A stretch of 64,000 nt of DNA, taken from an uncultured Pontibacter sp. (lineage in GTDB: Bacteria; Bacteroidota; Bacteroidia; Cytophagales; Hymenobacteraceae). Made by a program: the position numbers and the translations under genes. The notes below the pieces were generated by a model, which saw nothing but the letters and a program-made list of their open reading frames with translations, was not told where the DNA came from and searched no databases. How positions within the stretch are numbered: position 1 is the first letter of the stretch; each line of letters begins with the position of its first letter. The DNA is taken from positions 450,709 through 514,708 of the forward strand of contig NZ_CANLMZ010000001.1 in assembly GCF_947492645.1 (NCBI RefSeq). Direction: 5' to 3'. Below are positions 44,433-52,356 of the stretch, in pieces.

Positions 44433-45299
44433 CTACTTACCTACCAACCTTGCCAGGCAAGTATACAGGTACTGTTTTTCCTGTTCATCAACGGGTAGCT
44501 TATTAATGTGGGCGTGCAACTGTGCAATTGTAACGCTGGCGCTTGCTGGTGCTGTATTAGTATATGTGTGCAACTCATTAGAAAGGGCCTGTATCTGTGT
44601 GGCTACCTGGTCGGCGTTGGTAGTAAACTGGTTTAAAAGCCAAAGCAGTCTGTTCAATAATTCGCTTGGTTCCTGAACGGGGTACCGTATGCAATGGTCT
44701 ATTTCACTCCAGCCTTCCTCAAACAAGGTTTTTACCTGAATCTCCGCAAAATACTGCTGTTTATTGGGCTTTACCCTGACGATAAAATGCTCTGCTTTAT
44801 ACCCTTTCAGGTTGATCAGTACTTTATACTTAAGTGCTTCAAACTGCTTGGCCTCTACTGTGTCTTTGCTTTTCAGGTAAGCGTATGGCTCCCGCTTTAG
44901 CTCCCACAATTGCTGTATGTGCTCGCCAATGCCCTGCCAGGATTCTTTGTAGAGATGCAGTAGGCGCACGCCAATCAGGTCGTTTATAAACTCGAGGTAG
45001 TTGGCGGCGGTAAAGTTACGGTGGGGGTACTCCTTCTTTTTGCGCAGAATCTTTTTGAGCAGGTGCAGCGGCTCTTTTACACGGTAGCGCACCGCATGCA
45101 CATCCTTTTGCCGTTTCAGGGTGTTTGCCAGCAGCAGACCGATATCCTCCAGCTCATTAAGGCGGTAAATGTAATCGTTGTAGATGGTTACCAGTTCCTG
45201 CGCCTCTATACCCTGCTTGTGCAGCTCTTCCGCACTTGTATCAAGTATAGAAAGTATAAAAGGTAAGGTAGCTCTCTTAAAACCGCTGTTTATGCCCAT
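44433..45299 (-). CDS. RelA/SpoT synthetase-domain protein (orphan alarmone-synthetase-like)
   Basis: The 288-residue protein has a helical N terminus and a RelA/SpoT nucleotidyltransferase domain (about 60-205). It has neither the HD hydrolase nor the TGS/ACT regulatory domains. Key positions can be matched: Asp107 and Arg112 in NDLIGVRLL, Tyr167 and His171 in KGYKAEHF (where canonical enzymes have NGYQSLH), and Glu186 in AEIQVKTLFEEGW. This suggests (p)ppGpp-type pyrophosphokinase activity, but the substituted guanosine-binding loop leaves the substrate open. No antitoxin-like small gene is adjacent. It lies 96 bp downstream of the ClC gene. Confidence 0.75.
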   Translation of the reverse strand: MGINSGFKRATLPFILSILDTSAEELHKQGIEAQELVTIYNDYIYRLNELEDIGLLLANTLKRQKDVHAVRYRVKEPLHLLKKILRKKKEYPHRNFTAANYLEFINDLIGVRLLHLYKESWQGIGEHIQQLWELKREPYAYLKSKDTVEAKQFEALKYKVLINLKGYKAEHFIVRVKPNKQQYFAEIQVKTLFEEGWSEIDHCIRYPVQEPSELLNRLLWLLNQFTTNADQVATQIQALSNELHTYTNTAPASASVTIAQLHAHINKLPVDEQEKQYLYTCLARLVGK

Positions 45300-45395
45300 T
45301 ACAAAGAGGCGTTACTCTGCCCCTAATGAAGGTATAATCGTATTTGCAGCTAAATGTTGCAGTTTATCGCCTTGGCCGGGCATACTTTCTGCTTA

Positions 45396-46667
45396 TTATT
45401 CTTTCAAACCCAACTGCGCATTAATGAGCGGCGTTTTTGGAGCCAGAAAAAAACCGGTAAGGCTGGCAAACATTATTGGTATAAACTGGTGAAAGCCTGT
45501 TAAAGTAGATAGTAGGATAATCGTGCTGATAGGCGTACGCGTAACACAGGCATTGATCGCAGCCATGCAACTGACAAGTATAAGCGGCAGGTTCTGCCCC
45601 GGAAAGATAGTATGAACAATCATGCCCACCGTAGCACCGACAAAAAAGAGCGGAATGATAAAGCCGCCGCGCCAGCCGGAGGTAACTGTGAAGGCAATAG
45701 CCAGTATTTTAGCAACTAAAAGTATAACCAGAAACTCCAGCGTAAATTTCTCTTCCAGCAGTATATTCAGCTCATCGTGGCTGAAGTAGCGTGAAAGCGG
45801 CACGTAGTAGGCAATGGTGCCAATCAGCAAACCTCCAACAGCCATCTTAACATAAATGGGCACATTAAACTTTCGGAACATAAACCGGCATTGGCGCACA
45901 GTAAAAATAAACAGCCACCCTGCTGCCGTGCCTGCCAGGGCGTAGAGTATAGCGTAGAAGAAATCGTTAAGCTCGGGTGTGGAGTAAACCGGAAAATTCC
46001 AGGTAGGGCCGATGCCAATGTGCGTGATAAGGATAAAGATGACATAGCTGGAGCAACTGGCCACAAAAGCAGGTATTAGTGCCTGGTAATACTCTACCAC
46101 ATGCTTGTGGTGCAGGATTTCGAGGGCAAACAAGGTGCCGCCCAGCGGTGCTCCAAACAATGCCGTGAACGCGGCAGCCATACCGGCTATTGTTAGCGAG
46201 CGCAGGTCTTCGCCTCGTATTTTAAGCTTTTTGGCAATCCAGGTGCCCGTAGAGCCCACTACCTGCACCAGCGGTGCTTCTGGCCCGGCACTTCCGCCGC
46301 TGGCAATGCAAAGCCACGACGACAGGATCATAGACGGATTGTTCTTTGGTTCCAGGTGGCCGCCTTTAAAGCGGATATTGTTCACGATAAGGTCCATTTC
46401 GCCCGGATCGCCGAGTTTATGGATGATGAAGCCTGCCAGTAAGCCAGCGCCAGCCATAAGTGGTATCACCCAAAGCCCCTGCACCGGAGCCAGAAAATGA
46501 AGAAATCCCTCCAGCACCGTCCAGTAAAAGCCGGCGATTATACCTCCCACAATACCAATAGCCACCCACAGCAAAAATATCTTGCTGAACACAAAGGGGT
46601 TGAACTGTAGCGGATAGTTTAGCTGGTTACGCAGCGTAACGGCCAGTCGTCTTCTCTTAAAGTCCAT
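45396..46667 (-). CDS. ClC-family chloride channel or chloride/proton exchanger
   Basis: The 423-residue membrane protein shows the ClC filter motifs. GGSAGPEAPLVQ (near residues 119-130) contains the gating Glu of the GPEAP type. RGGFIIPLFFVGA (near 350-362) is the GxFxP-like element. GAPLGGTLFALEILHH precedes the long helix. The length fits the short bacterial ClC without CBS domains. The gating Glu suggests an H+/Cl- exchanger rather than a channel. It is likely transcribed from a TACTTTTG box directly before the ATG. Confidence 0.88.
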   Translation of the reverse strand: MDFKRRRLAVTLRNQLNYPLQFNPFVFSKIFLLWVAIGIVGGIIAGFYWTVLEGFLHFLAPVQGLWVIPLMAGAGLLAGFIIHKLGDPGEMDLIVNNIRFKGGHLEPKNNPSMILSSWLCIASGGSAGPEAPLVQVVGSTGTWIAKKLKIRGEDLRSLTIAGMAAAFTALFGAPLGGTLFALEILHHKHVVEYYQALIPAFVASCSSYVIFILITHIGIGPTWNFPVYSTPELNDFFYAILYALAGTAAGWLFIFTVRQCRFMFRKFNVPIYVKMAVGGLLIGTIAYYVPLSRYFSHDELNILLEEKFTLEFLVILLVAKILAIAFTVTSGWRGGFIIPLFFVGATVGMIVHTIFPGQNLPLILVSCMAAINACVTRTPISTIILLSTLTGFHQFIPIMFASLTGFFLAPKTPLINAQLGLKE

Positions 46668-46671
46668 CCTG

Positions 46672-46679
46672 CAAAAGTA
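46672..46679 (-). promoter_or_regulatory. -7 promoter element touching the ClC start codon
   Basis: On the minus strand this is TACTTTTG, only 4 bp before ATG. At usual spacing transcription would start at or next to the A of ATG, giving a leaderless mRNA. Confidence 0.4.
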
Positions 46680-46817
46680 CGCAGAAATGCAGAGGCAGGT
46701 AAAGGAGAATTCAAATCAAAGTATTAAGCTGCTATTTACAGGGCAGTAAGATCTGCTGTATATACCTGTTGTTTACTGCTGTGCTCTAAATAACAGGTAT
46801 ATACAGCCAAAGTATAC

Positions 46818-48275
46818 TTACAACTTCACGCAAATATTTTGGGGCTCGGTAAAGAAGCGCAGTGCCTCAAAACCGCCTTCGCGGCCCACACCTGAGTTTT
46901 TCATGCCACCGAAAGGCGTGCGGAGATCGCGCAGGAGCCAGGTGTTTATCCAGATGATGCCCGAATGAACCTGGTGTGCCACGCGGTGTGCCCGTTGCAA
47001 ATTACTTGTCCAGATAGTGGCAGAGAGGCCATAGTCGGTGCAGTTGGCGTATTGGATCACTTCCTCTTCGGTATCAAAAGGCATAAGCGTAACTACAGGG
47101 CCGAAGATCTCCTCGGTGTTGGTGCGGCAGTTGTAAGGCAGGCCTTCGATTATAGTTGGTGCTATAAACCAGCCTTTGCTGCAACGGCCTTCTACCTGTA
47201 CCTGGTGACCACCGGTGAGTATAGTCCCGCCTTCCTGCTTGGCCAACTCAATATAAGAAAGCACTTTTTGCATGTGTTGCTCCGATACCACGGCGCCCAG
47301 TTTAGAACCTTCTTCCATCGGATCCCCCACTTTCATAGCCTTTACTTTCTCCACAAAAGCATTTCTAAACTTCTCATACATAGGCCGCTCGATAAAAATT
47401 CGGGAGCCGCACAGGCAAATCTGGCCTTGGTTGGCAAAGGACGAGTGTATGGAAGTATGAAGTGCGTTATTAAAATCGCAATCAGCAAAAATGATGTTTG
47501 GGTTTTTACCACCTAACTCTAACGACAGTTTTTTGAACATTGGAGCCGCCGTAGCCGCTATAGTTCGTCCGGTGGCGGTTCCACCCGTAAACGAGATAAC
47601 CGGCACTTTCGGATGCGCCGTCATGGCAGCGCCAACTTTATGCCCGTAGCCATGCACAATGTTCAAAACACCGGCCGGTAAACCCGCTTCAATACAGATC
47701 TCTGATAACAGGTAGGCCGTCATGGGCGTAACTTCGGATGGCTTGGCTACCACACAGTTTCCAGCTGCCAGGGCAGGCGCAATTTTCCAAGTGAACAAGT
47801 ATAACGGTAGGTTCCAGGGAGAGATACAGCCCACCACGCCATGCGGATGACGGACCGTATAATTGATGGCATCGGTACCTTCCATGTAATGCGCTTCGGA
47901 GGCAAAGTGCTGAATAGCCGTGCCGTAAAAGCGCATGTTGCTACTAGCCCGCGGAATATCCACAGACTTCGCCAGCTTTAGTGGCTTACCATTATCTACA
48001 GATTCTGCTTCAGCCAGTTGCTCCAGGTTCTTATCAATCAGATCGGCAATGCGCATCATAATCTGCCCGCGCTTTTCGGCTGGCGTTTTAGACCACGCCG
48101 GGAAAGCTGCCAACGCCGCCTGCACCGCCTGCTCTACATCCTGCTCATCCGAATCGGGGATAAGTGAGTATACTTCGCCAAGCGCCGGGTTATAGTTGTC
48201 GATGTACTGCCCGGCCACAGGCATTACCAACTGGCCGTTTATATAGTTATGTATGTGCTGCACTATAATTTGCAA
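46818..48275 (-). CDS. Aldehyde dehydrogenase, 2-aminomuconate/2-hydroxymuconate semialdehyde type
   Basis: The 485-residue NAD-dependent dehydrogenase has the ALDH motifs: Asn155 in SPWNLPL, the glycine pair in SFTGGTATG, general base Glu253 (LELGGKNPN) and nucleophile Cys287 (NQGQICLCG). It most resembles semialdehyde dehydrogenases of aromatic catabolism. Next to the 3-hydroxyanthranilate dioxygenase and ACMS decarboxylase genes, the best role is oxidation of 2-aminomuconate-6-semialdehyde to 2-aminomuconate. That step is inferred from context. The start is TTG (48273-48275, minus strand) unless a later start is used. It follows the SDR gene by 58 bp. Confidence 0.88.
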   Translation of the reverse strand: MQIIVQHIHNYINGQLVMPVAGQYIDNYNPALGEVYSLIPDSDEQDVEQAVQAALAAFPAWSKTPAEKRGQIMMRIADLIDKNLEQLAEAESVDNGKPLKLAKSVDIPRASSNMRFYGTAIQHFASEAHYMEGTDAINYTVRHPHGVVGCISPWNLPLYLFTWKIAPALAAGNCVVAKPSEVTPMTAYLLSEICIEAGLPAGVLNIVHGYGHKVGAAMTAHPKVPVISFTGGTATGRTIAATAAPMFKKLSLELGGKNPNIIFADCDFNNALHTSIHSSFANQGQICLCGSRIFIERPMYEKFRNAFVEKVKAMKVGDPMEEGSKLGAVVSEQHMQKVLSYIELAKQEGGTILTGGHQVQVEGRCSKGWFIAPTIIEGLPYNCRTNTEEIFGPVVTLMPFDTEEEVIQYANCTDYGLSATIWTSNLQRAHRVAHQVHSGIIWINTWLLRDLRTPFGGMKNSGVGREGGFEALRFFTEPQNICVKL

Positions 48276-48333
48276 TTATGAATTAGAAATTATGGAGAGA
48301 CTGTGCTGATCAAAAAATTAAAAAACAACAATC

Positions 48334-49122
48334 TTACAAGCACCCTGTTCTGCCACCATCTACCGGTACATTTATACCATTAATATAAGCAGCGGCAGGT
48401 GTAGCCAGAAATGTGGCGGCGGCGGCAACTTCTTCGGGCTCGGCAAAACGACGAGCAGGTATCTCCTTCATCATCTCTTCTTCCACGGAATCTACTTCAG
48501 TAGCGGTTTTCTTTGCTTTGTTCTCGATGATGGATTCCAGGCGGCCGGTACGGGTAGCCCCGGGCAATACATTGTTTACCGTGATGCCATACTGCCCCAG
48601 CTCGTTAGCCATGGTTTTAGCCCAGCTTGCCACAGCCCCACGGATGGTGTTGGATACTCCCAACCCATGTAGCGGCTGCTTTACCGAGGTACTGATGATG
48701 TTGATAATGCGGCCATAACCAGCATTTTTCATAAGCGGAATAACTGCCTGCGCCAACGTGTGGTTGTTGATCAGGTGCATGTTAAAAGCGTTCAGAAACT
48801 CCTCTGGTTTGGCATCCACAATTGGTCCGCCTGCTGGTCCGCCGGTATTGTTTACAAGTATGTGCACAGCCTCTTGTTGCTTAGCATATACTTCCAGCTT
48901 TAGGGCTACATCTGCTGTATTGGCAAAATCAGCTATCAGGTAATCATGTTTTTGGCCTTTGCTGTTGTCTAGTTCCTGTGCAGTTGCCTTTAGTTTATCC
49001 TCATTGCGAGCAACCAGCGTTACATGCGCACCCAATTGTGCTAGCTCTACAGCAATGGCTTTGCCTATACCTTGCGTGCTGCCGCACACGATGGCTCTTT
49101 TATCAGTCAGGTCTAAGTTCAT
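48334..49122 (-). CDS. SDR-family oxidoreductase with non-canonical catalytic residues
   Basis: The 262-residue protein is a short-chain dehydrogenase/reductase by fold. The nucleotide loop GSTQGIGKA (14-22), NNTGGPAGG (91-99) and the C-terminal INGINVPVDGGRTG are present. The usual catalytic Tyr-x-x-x-Lys is replaced by Ser157-Asn-Thr-Ile-Arg161 (GVSNTIRGAV), while NIISTS retains a serine at about 144-146. A large SDR subgroup with LSNxxR at this place exists, and its reactions are mostly unknown. It is first in the run with the aldehyde dehydrogenase gene, divergent from the 3-hydroxyanthranilate dioxygenase gene, so a role near kynurenine degradation is inferred. Confidence 0.85.
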   Translation of the reverse strand: MNLDLTDKRAIVCGSTQGIGKAIAVELAQLGAHVTLVARNEDKLKATAQELDNSKGQKHDYLIADFANTADVALKLEVYAKQQEAVHILVNNTGGPAGGPIVDAKPEEFLNAFNMHLINNHTLAQAVIPLMKNAGYGRIINIISTSVKQPLHGLGVSNTIRGAVASWAKTMANELGQYGITVNNVLPGATRTGRLESIIENKAKKTATEVDSVEEEMMKEIPARRFAEPEEVAAAATFLATPAAAYINGINVPVDGGRTGCL

Positions 49123-49131
49123 AAGCTAAAT

Positions 49132-49213
49132 GTACGCAAAAGGCTTTAAAACTGAGTAGCAGAAATATAAATGGTTTATACGGAGATTACCGTTTTTGCC
49201 GGCTTTTGCGTAC
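49132..49213. promoter_or_regulatory. Inverted 11-bp elements in the SDR/HAAO divergent promoter region
   Basis: GTACGCAAAAG (49132-49142) is exactly repeated in inverted orientation as CTTTTGCGTAC (49203-49213), facing outwards towards each gene. Each is followed in its own direction by a degenerate -7 box (TACATTTA towards SDR, TACCTTCA towards HAAO) that overlaps the repeat. They could be mirrored promoter cores, operators of a shared regulator, or both. Confidence 0.45.
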
Positions 49214-49243
49214 CTTCAAATTATAAACCTCAGAACTAAAACT

Positions 49244-49783
49244 ATGGCCATACAACGCGCTTTCAACTTCAAAAAATGGATTGATGAACACCGCCACTTG
49301 CTTAAGCCGCCTGTTGGTAACCAGCAGGTCTTTAAAGGCAACGACGATTTTATTGTGATGGTGGTGGGCGGACCCAATGCTCGTAAAGATTACCATTACG
49401 ACGAAGGCGAAGAGTTTTTCTACCAGCTGGAAGGCGATATCACCCTAAAGATTATTGAGGACGGTAAGCCTGTTGACGTTGAGATAAAAGAGGGGGAGAT
49501 TTTTCTGCTACCGCCCAAAGTGCCCCACTCGCCGCGCCGCCCCGCTAATACTGTAGGGCTTGTAATAGAGCGTTACCGTAAGGCAGGTGAGAAAGATGGC
49601 TTTATGTGGTTCTGCGAGAACTGCGATAATAAATTGTACGAAGAGTATGCCGACGTTACCGATATTGTAGAGCAGCTGCCTAAGATCATGAATAAGTTTT
49701 GGGAGAGCGAAGACCTGCGCACCTGTAAAGTGTGCGGTACTGTAATGGAGCCACCAACTAAACCAGTAGAGGCCGCTGAATAA
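49244..49783 (+). CDS. nbaC: 3-hydroxyanthranilate 3,4-dioxygenase
   Basis: The enzyme opens the ring of 3-hydroxyanthranilate to 2-amino-3-carboxymuconate semialdehyde. ATG at 49244 gives 179 residues (MAIQRAFNF); the in-frame extension to 49196 is unlike the family. Catalytic iron ligands are His51, Glu57 and His95. Arg47 and Arg99 would bind substrate. Two CxxC pairs (Cys124/127 and Cys161/164) form the rubredoxin-like second iron site of bacterial enzymes. It is divergent from the SDR gene and two genes upstream of the ACMS decarboxylase gene. Confidence 0.95.
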   Translation: MAIQRAFNFKKWIDEHRHLLKPPVGNQQVFKGNDDFIVMVVGGPNARKDYHYDEGEEFFYQLEGDITLKIIEDGKPVDVEIKEGEIFLLPPKVPHSPRRPANTVGLVIERYRKAGEKDGFMWFCENCDNKLYEEYADVTDIVEQLPKIMNKFWESEDLRTCKVCGTVMEPPTKPVEAAE

Positions 49784-49803
49784 ACAAAAGCCTTCTCTTG
49801 CAT

Positions 49804-49842
49804 AACCTCCCGTGCCGCCTAACAAATGCGGTGCGGGAGGTT
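49804..49842 (+). terminator. Hairpin terminator after the 3-hydroxyanthranilate dioxygenase gene
   Basis: A 15-bp stem (49804-49818 against 49828-49842) with two mismatches carries a CCTCCCG/CGGGAGG core and runs into TTTATACTTT. It separates the dioxygenase gene from the GNAT gene, so they may be separate transcripts. Confidence 0.75.
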
Positions 49843-49874
49843 TATACTTTAAGGTTATACAATTAATATTTCAG

Positions 49875-50402
49875 ATGCACCCGGAGATCACCACAGAAAG
49901 ACTAAAGCTGCGCCTTATTCAGCCTTCCGACGCCAGGTTTATACTTCAGGGCCTATCAGATGGGCAGGTAACGAGGTATTATGCAGTACACTACGATACC
50001 ATGGAAGCTGTGCAGGAGCAGATGCGGTTTTATGAGCAACTCCTACAGGAAGGTACGGGGGCCTGGTGGGGCTTTTCTTTGAAAGATGATGATCAATTAA
50101 TAGGAGCCTGTGGCTACAGCAGTTTAGAAAAAGAGCATCGGAAAGCAGAGATCGGCTTCTGGTTATTACCTGCCTACTGGGGCAAAGGCTATATACCGGA
50201 AGCTGCCAGGGCAATTGTAAAGTATGGCTTCGAAAGTATGAACCTAAACCGAATCGAGGCTATTGTAGAGGGCGGTAACGAGCAGTCAGAGCAGGTGCTA
50301 AAGAAGATCGGCTTTGCTTACGAAGGCAGGTTGCGGGAGCGGGAAATCAAAAATGGCCAGTACATAGACCTGATCTACTACAGCATCCTGAAAGAAAAAT
50401 AA
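49875..50402 (+). CDS. GNAT-family acetyltransferase (RimJ/RimL-like)
   Basis: ATG at 49875 (MHPEITTERLKLRL) gives 175 residues, the normal RimJ/RimL length. The acetyl-CoA region IGFWLLPAYWGKGYIPEA (about 96-113) and NLNRIEAIVEGGNEQSE are typical of N-terminal or antibiotic N-acetyltransferases of this group. The acceptor is unknown. It lies between two kynurenine-pathway genes, and nothing in the sequence shows a link with that pathway. Another RimJ/RimL-like gene is 1.2 kb away (51618-52184) and the two proteins resemble each other in outline. Confidence 0.85.
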   Translation: MHPEITTERLKLRLIQPSDARFILQGLSDGQVTRYYAVHYDTMEAVQEQMRFYEQLLQEGTGAWWGFSLKDDDQLIGACGYSSLEKEHRKAEIGFWLLPAYWGKGYIPEAARAIVKYGFESMNLNRIEAIVEGGNEQSEQVLKKIGFAYEGRLREREIKNGQYIDLIYYSILKEK

Positions 50403-50531
50403 CAGCAAAAACAGTATTGTTGCGTTAAGCTTTTGCGCCAGATCGTGCGTAGAAAGTATAAAATGCTTATATTGTTGGATTGCTTAATTCAGCCGTACGC
50501 CGCAAAGCAGCATTTTTGTTTGTTTACTACC

Positions 50532-51617
50532 ATGCAAGAAAATAAGCCTACATCGCCCATACTTACAGACCATGATCTGCTGAAGATTGACATTCACACC
50601 CACATTTTGCCAGCCACCTGGCCTAACCTGCGGGAGCGTTATGGCTACGGAGGCTTTATCAGGCTGGAGCACCACAAGCCCTGCTGTGCCCGCATGATGA
50701 TGGACGATAAGTTTTTCCGGGAGATACAAGACAATTGCTGGGACCCAAAAGTACGCATGCATGAGTGCAGCCAGCACAAGGTGGGGGTGCAGGTGCTAAG
50801 CACAGTACCGGTTATGTTCAACTATTGGGCTAAAGCCGAGCATACGTACGATCTCTCCAAATTCCTGAACGATCATATTGCCGGCATTGTGGCAGACTAT
50901 CCGGATCGCTTCATTGGCCTTGCTACTTTGCCTATGCAGGATGCGGGCCTGGCTATAAAAGAGCTGGAGCGTTGCGTTAAAGAGCTAGGTATGCCAGGCG
51001 TGCAAATCGGATCGAACATAAATGGCCTGAACCTGGATGCAGCGGAGCTTTTCCCCATCTTTGAGGCTGCCCAGGACTTAGGAGCCGCCATATTTGTGCA
51101 TCCCTGGGATATGCTGGGCAAAGACCGCACAGGAAATTACTGGATGCCTTGGTTAGTGGGTATGCCAGCCGAAACTACAGTAGCCATCTGTTCTATGATT
51201 TTTGGCGGCGTGCTGGAACGGCTGCCAAAACTGCGTGTAGCCTTTGCACATGGCGGTGGTTCATTTCCGGCTACCATAGGGCGTATTGCCCATGGTTTTG
51301 AAGTGCGTCCTGATCTTTGCGCAATCGATAACAATGTAAATCCACGCGAATACCTTGGCAAATTTTACTTCGACTCGTTGGTGCACGACCCGCTGGCGCT
51401 AGAGTACCTGGTAAAACTGGTAGGTGCCAATTGCATTGCCTTGGGTACTGATTATCCTTTCCCGCTTGGAGAGCTGGAGCCTGGTAAACTTATAGAATCT
51501 ATGCCCTACGACATGGCTACAATAGAGCGGATGCTTAACGGCACAGCATTGGAATGGCTTAACCTGAAAAAGGAGCAGTTTGTCGGGGGTAGCATTAAAG
51601 CCAGGGCTGCAGTATAA
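50532..51617 (+). CDS. nbaD: 2-amino-3-carboxymuconate-6-semialdehyde decarboxylase (ACMSD)
   Basis: ACMSD removes CO2 from the product of 3-hydroxyanthranilate dioxygenase and so commits the pathway to catabolism rather than quinolinate. ATG at 50532 (MQENKPTSP) gives 361 residues; in-frame codons up to 50433 are rejected. The amidohydrolase zinc site is complete: His22 and His24 (DIHTHILP), His190 (FVHPWDM), His240 (FAHGGG) and Asp307 (LGTDYPFP). Arg63 and Arg251 match the substrate arginines of the Pseudomonas enzyme. Its TAA is followed with no gap by the stop of the converging GNAT gene. Confidence 0.95.
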   Translation: MQENKPTSPILTDHDLLKIDIHTHILPATWPNLRERYGYGGFIRLEHHKPCCARMMMDDKFFREIQDNCWDPKVRMHECSQHKVGVQVLSTVPVMFNYWAKAEHTYDLSKFLNDHIAGIVADYPDRFIGLATLPMQDAGLAIKELERCVKELGMPGVQIGSNINGLNLDAAELFPIFEAAQDLGAAIFVHPWDMLGKDRTGNYWMPWLVGMPAETTVAICSMIFGGVLERLPKLRVAFAHGGGSFPATIGRIAHGFEVRPDLCAIDNNVNPREYLGKFYFDSLVHDPLALEYLVKLVGANCIALGTDYPFPLGELEPGKLIESMPYDMATIERMLNGTALEWLNLKKEQFVGGSIKARAAV

Positions 51618-52184
51618 TTATCTGTTGCTTGCTAATTTCCCAAACACCAGGCAATCCATGAATTTGTCATCTACCCGGTAATAATCTCTGAGAAGAGCTT
51701 CCTGCTTAAACCCTGTCTTTGATAAAAGGTGAGCTGAAGCCGCATTTGATGGTTTCACGAAAGCCTCTATTCTATTGAAGCCCACACTATCAAACCCATA
51801 CTTCAAAACTGCACCTAGCACATCTGTCATAATGCCTTTGTTCCAGAAAGTCGGGTGCAGTAAATAACCTAGTTCTGCTACCTGGCTGGTGCTGTCAATC
51901 TTCCAGAAGCCAACATGGCCTATAAGTTGTTGCGTTGCTTTTTCTGCGATAGCCCAGTTTATGCCGGTCTGTTCTTTAAAGCTTTGCTGCAGGTGCCGGA
52001 TTATCTCTGCAGTTTGCTTAAGTGTCTCCGCGTTTTTCCTGAAAAGATGCTCATTTACCTGCTCATTGTTGCGGAGTTGGTTAAGTGCAGCAGCATCGGC
52101 TGCCGTGTACTGCCTTAATACAAGTTGGTCTAAATGTAATTCAGGGAAGTTATCCGGGAGGTACAAGTTGCGTATGGCGTACAT
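51618..52184 (-). CDS. GNAT-family acetyltransferase (RimJ/RimL-like)
   Basis: The 188-residue protein has the RimJ/RimL arrangement: LVLRQYTAADAAAL (about 21-34), the CoA-binding LGYLLHPTFWNKGIMTDVLG (about 104-123) and FNRIEAFVKPSNAAS. The CoA loop has Asn-Lys-Gly where many have Gly-x-Gly, as is common in this group. The acceptor is unknown. The gene converges on the ACMSD gene, and the two stop codons touch (51615-51617 and 51618-51620). Confidence 0.85.
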   Translation of the reverse strand: MYAIRNLYLPDNFPELHLDQLVLRQYTAADAAALNQLRNNEQVNEHLFRKNAETLKQTAEIIRHLQQSFKEQTGINWAIAEKATQQLIGHVGFWKIDSTSQVAELGYLLHPTFWNKGIMTDVLGAVLKYGFDSVGFNRIEAFVKPSNAASAHLLSKTGFKQEALLRDYYRVDDKFMDCLVFGKLASNR

Positions 52185-52356
52185 CTAAGTATGGGTTAAA
52201 GTATAGTTAAATAACTTAGTAGTATAGCAAATAAATTAATGGCAAGGGCAGCCATGTTGCGACACTTAAAAACAAATCAGCCCAAATTCTTATCTTCGCA
52301 AGATTAAGAATACATAGCTGACAACATCGGCTTTAACATAAACGAATCCGCGCGAA

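Noticed and set aside
44433..45299. Toxin-antitoxin call for the RelA/SpoT-domain protein
   Set aside because: No small antitoxin-like gene on either side; the neighbours are an exported NTF2-like protein gene and a ClC channel gene.
46965..47516. 183-codon frame antisense to the aldehyde dehydrogenase gene
   Set aside because: Fully inside a certain gene and without recognisable features; a shadow of its codon pattern.
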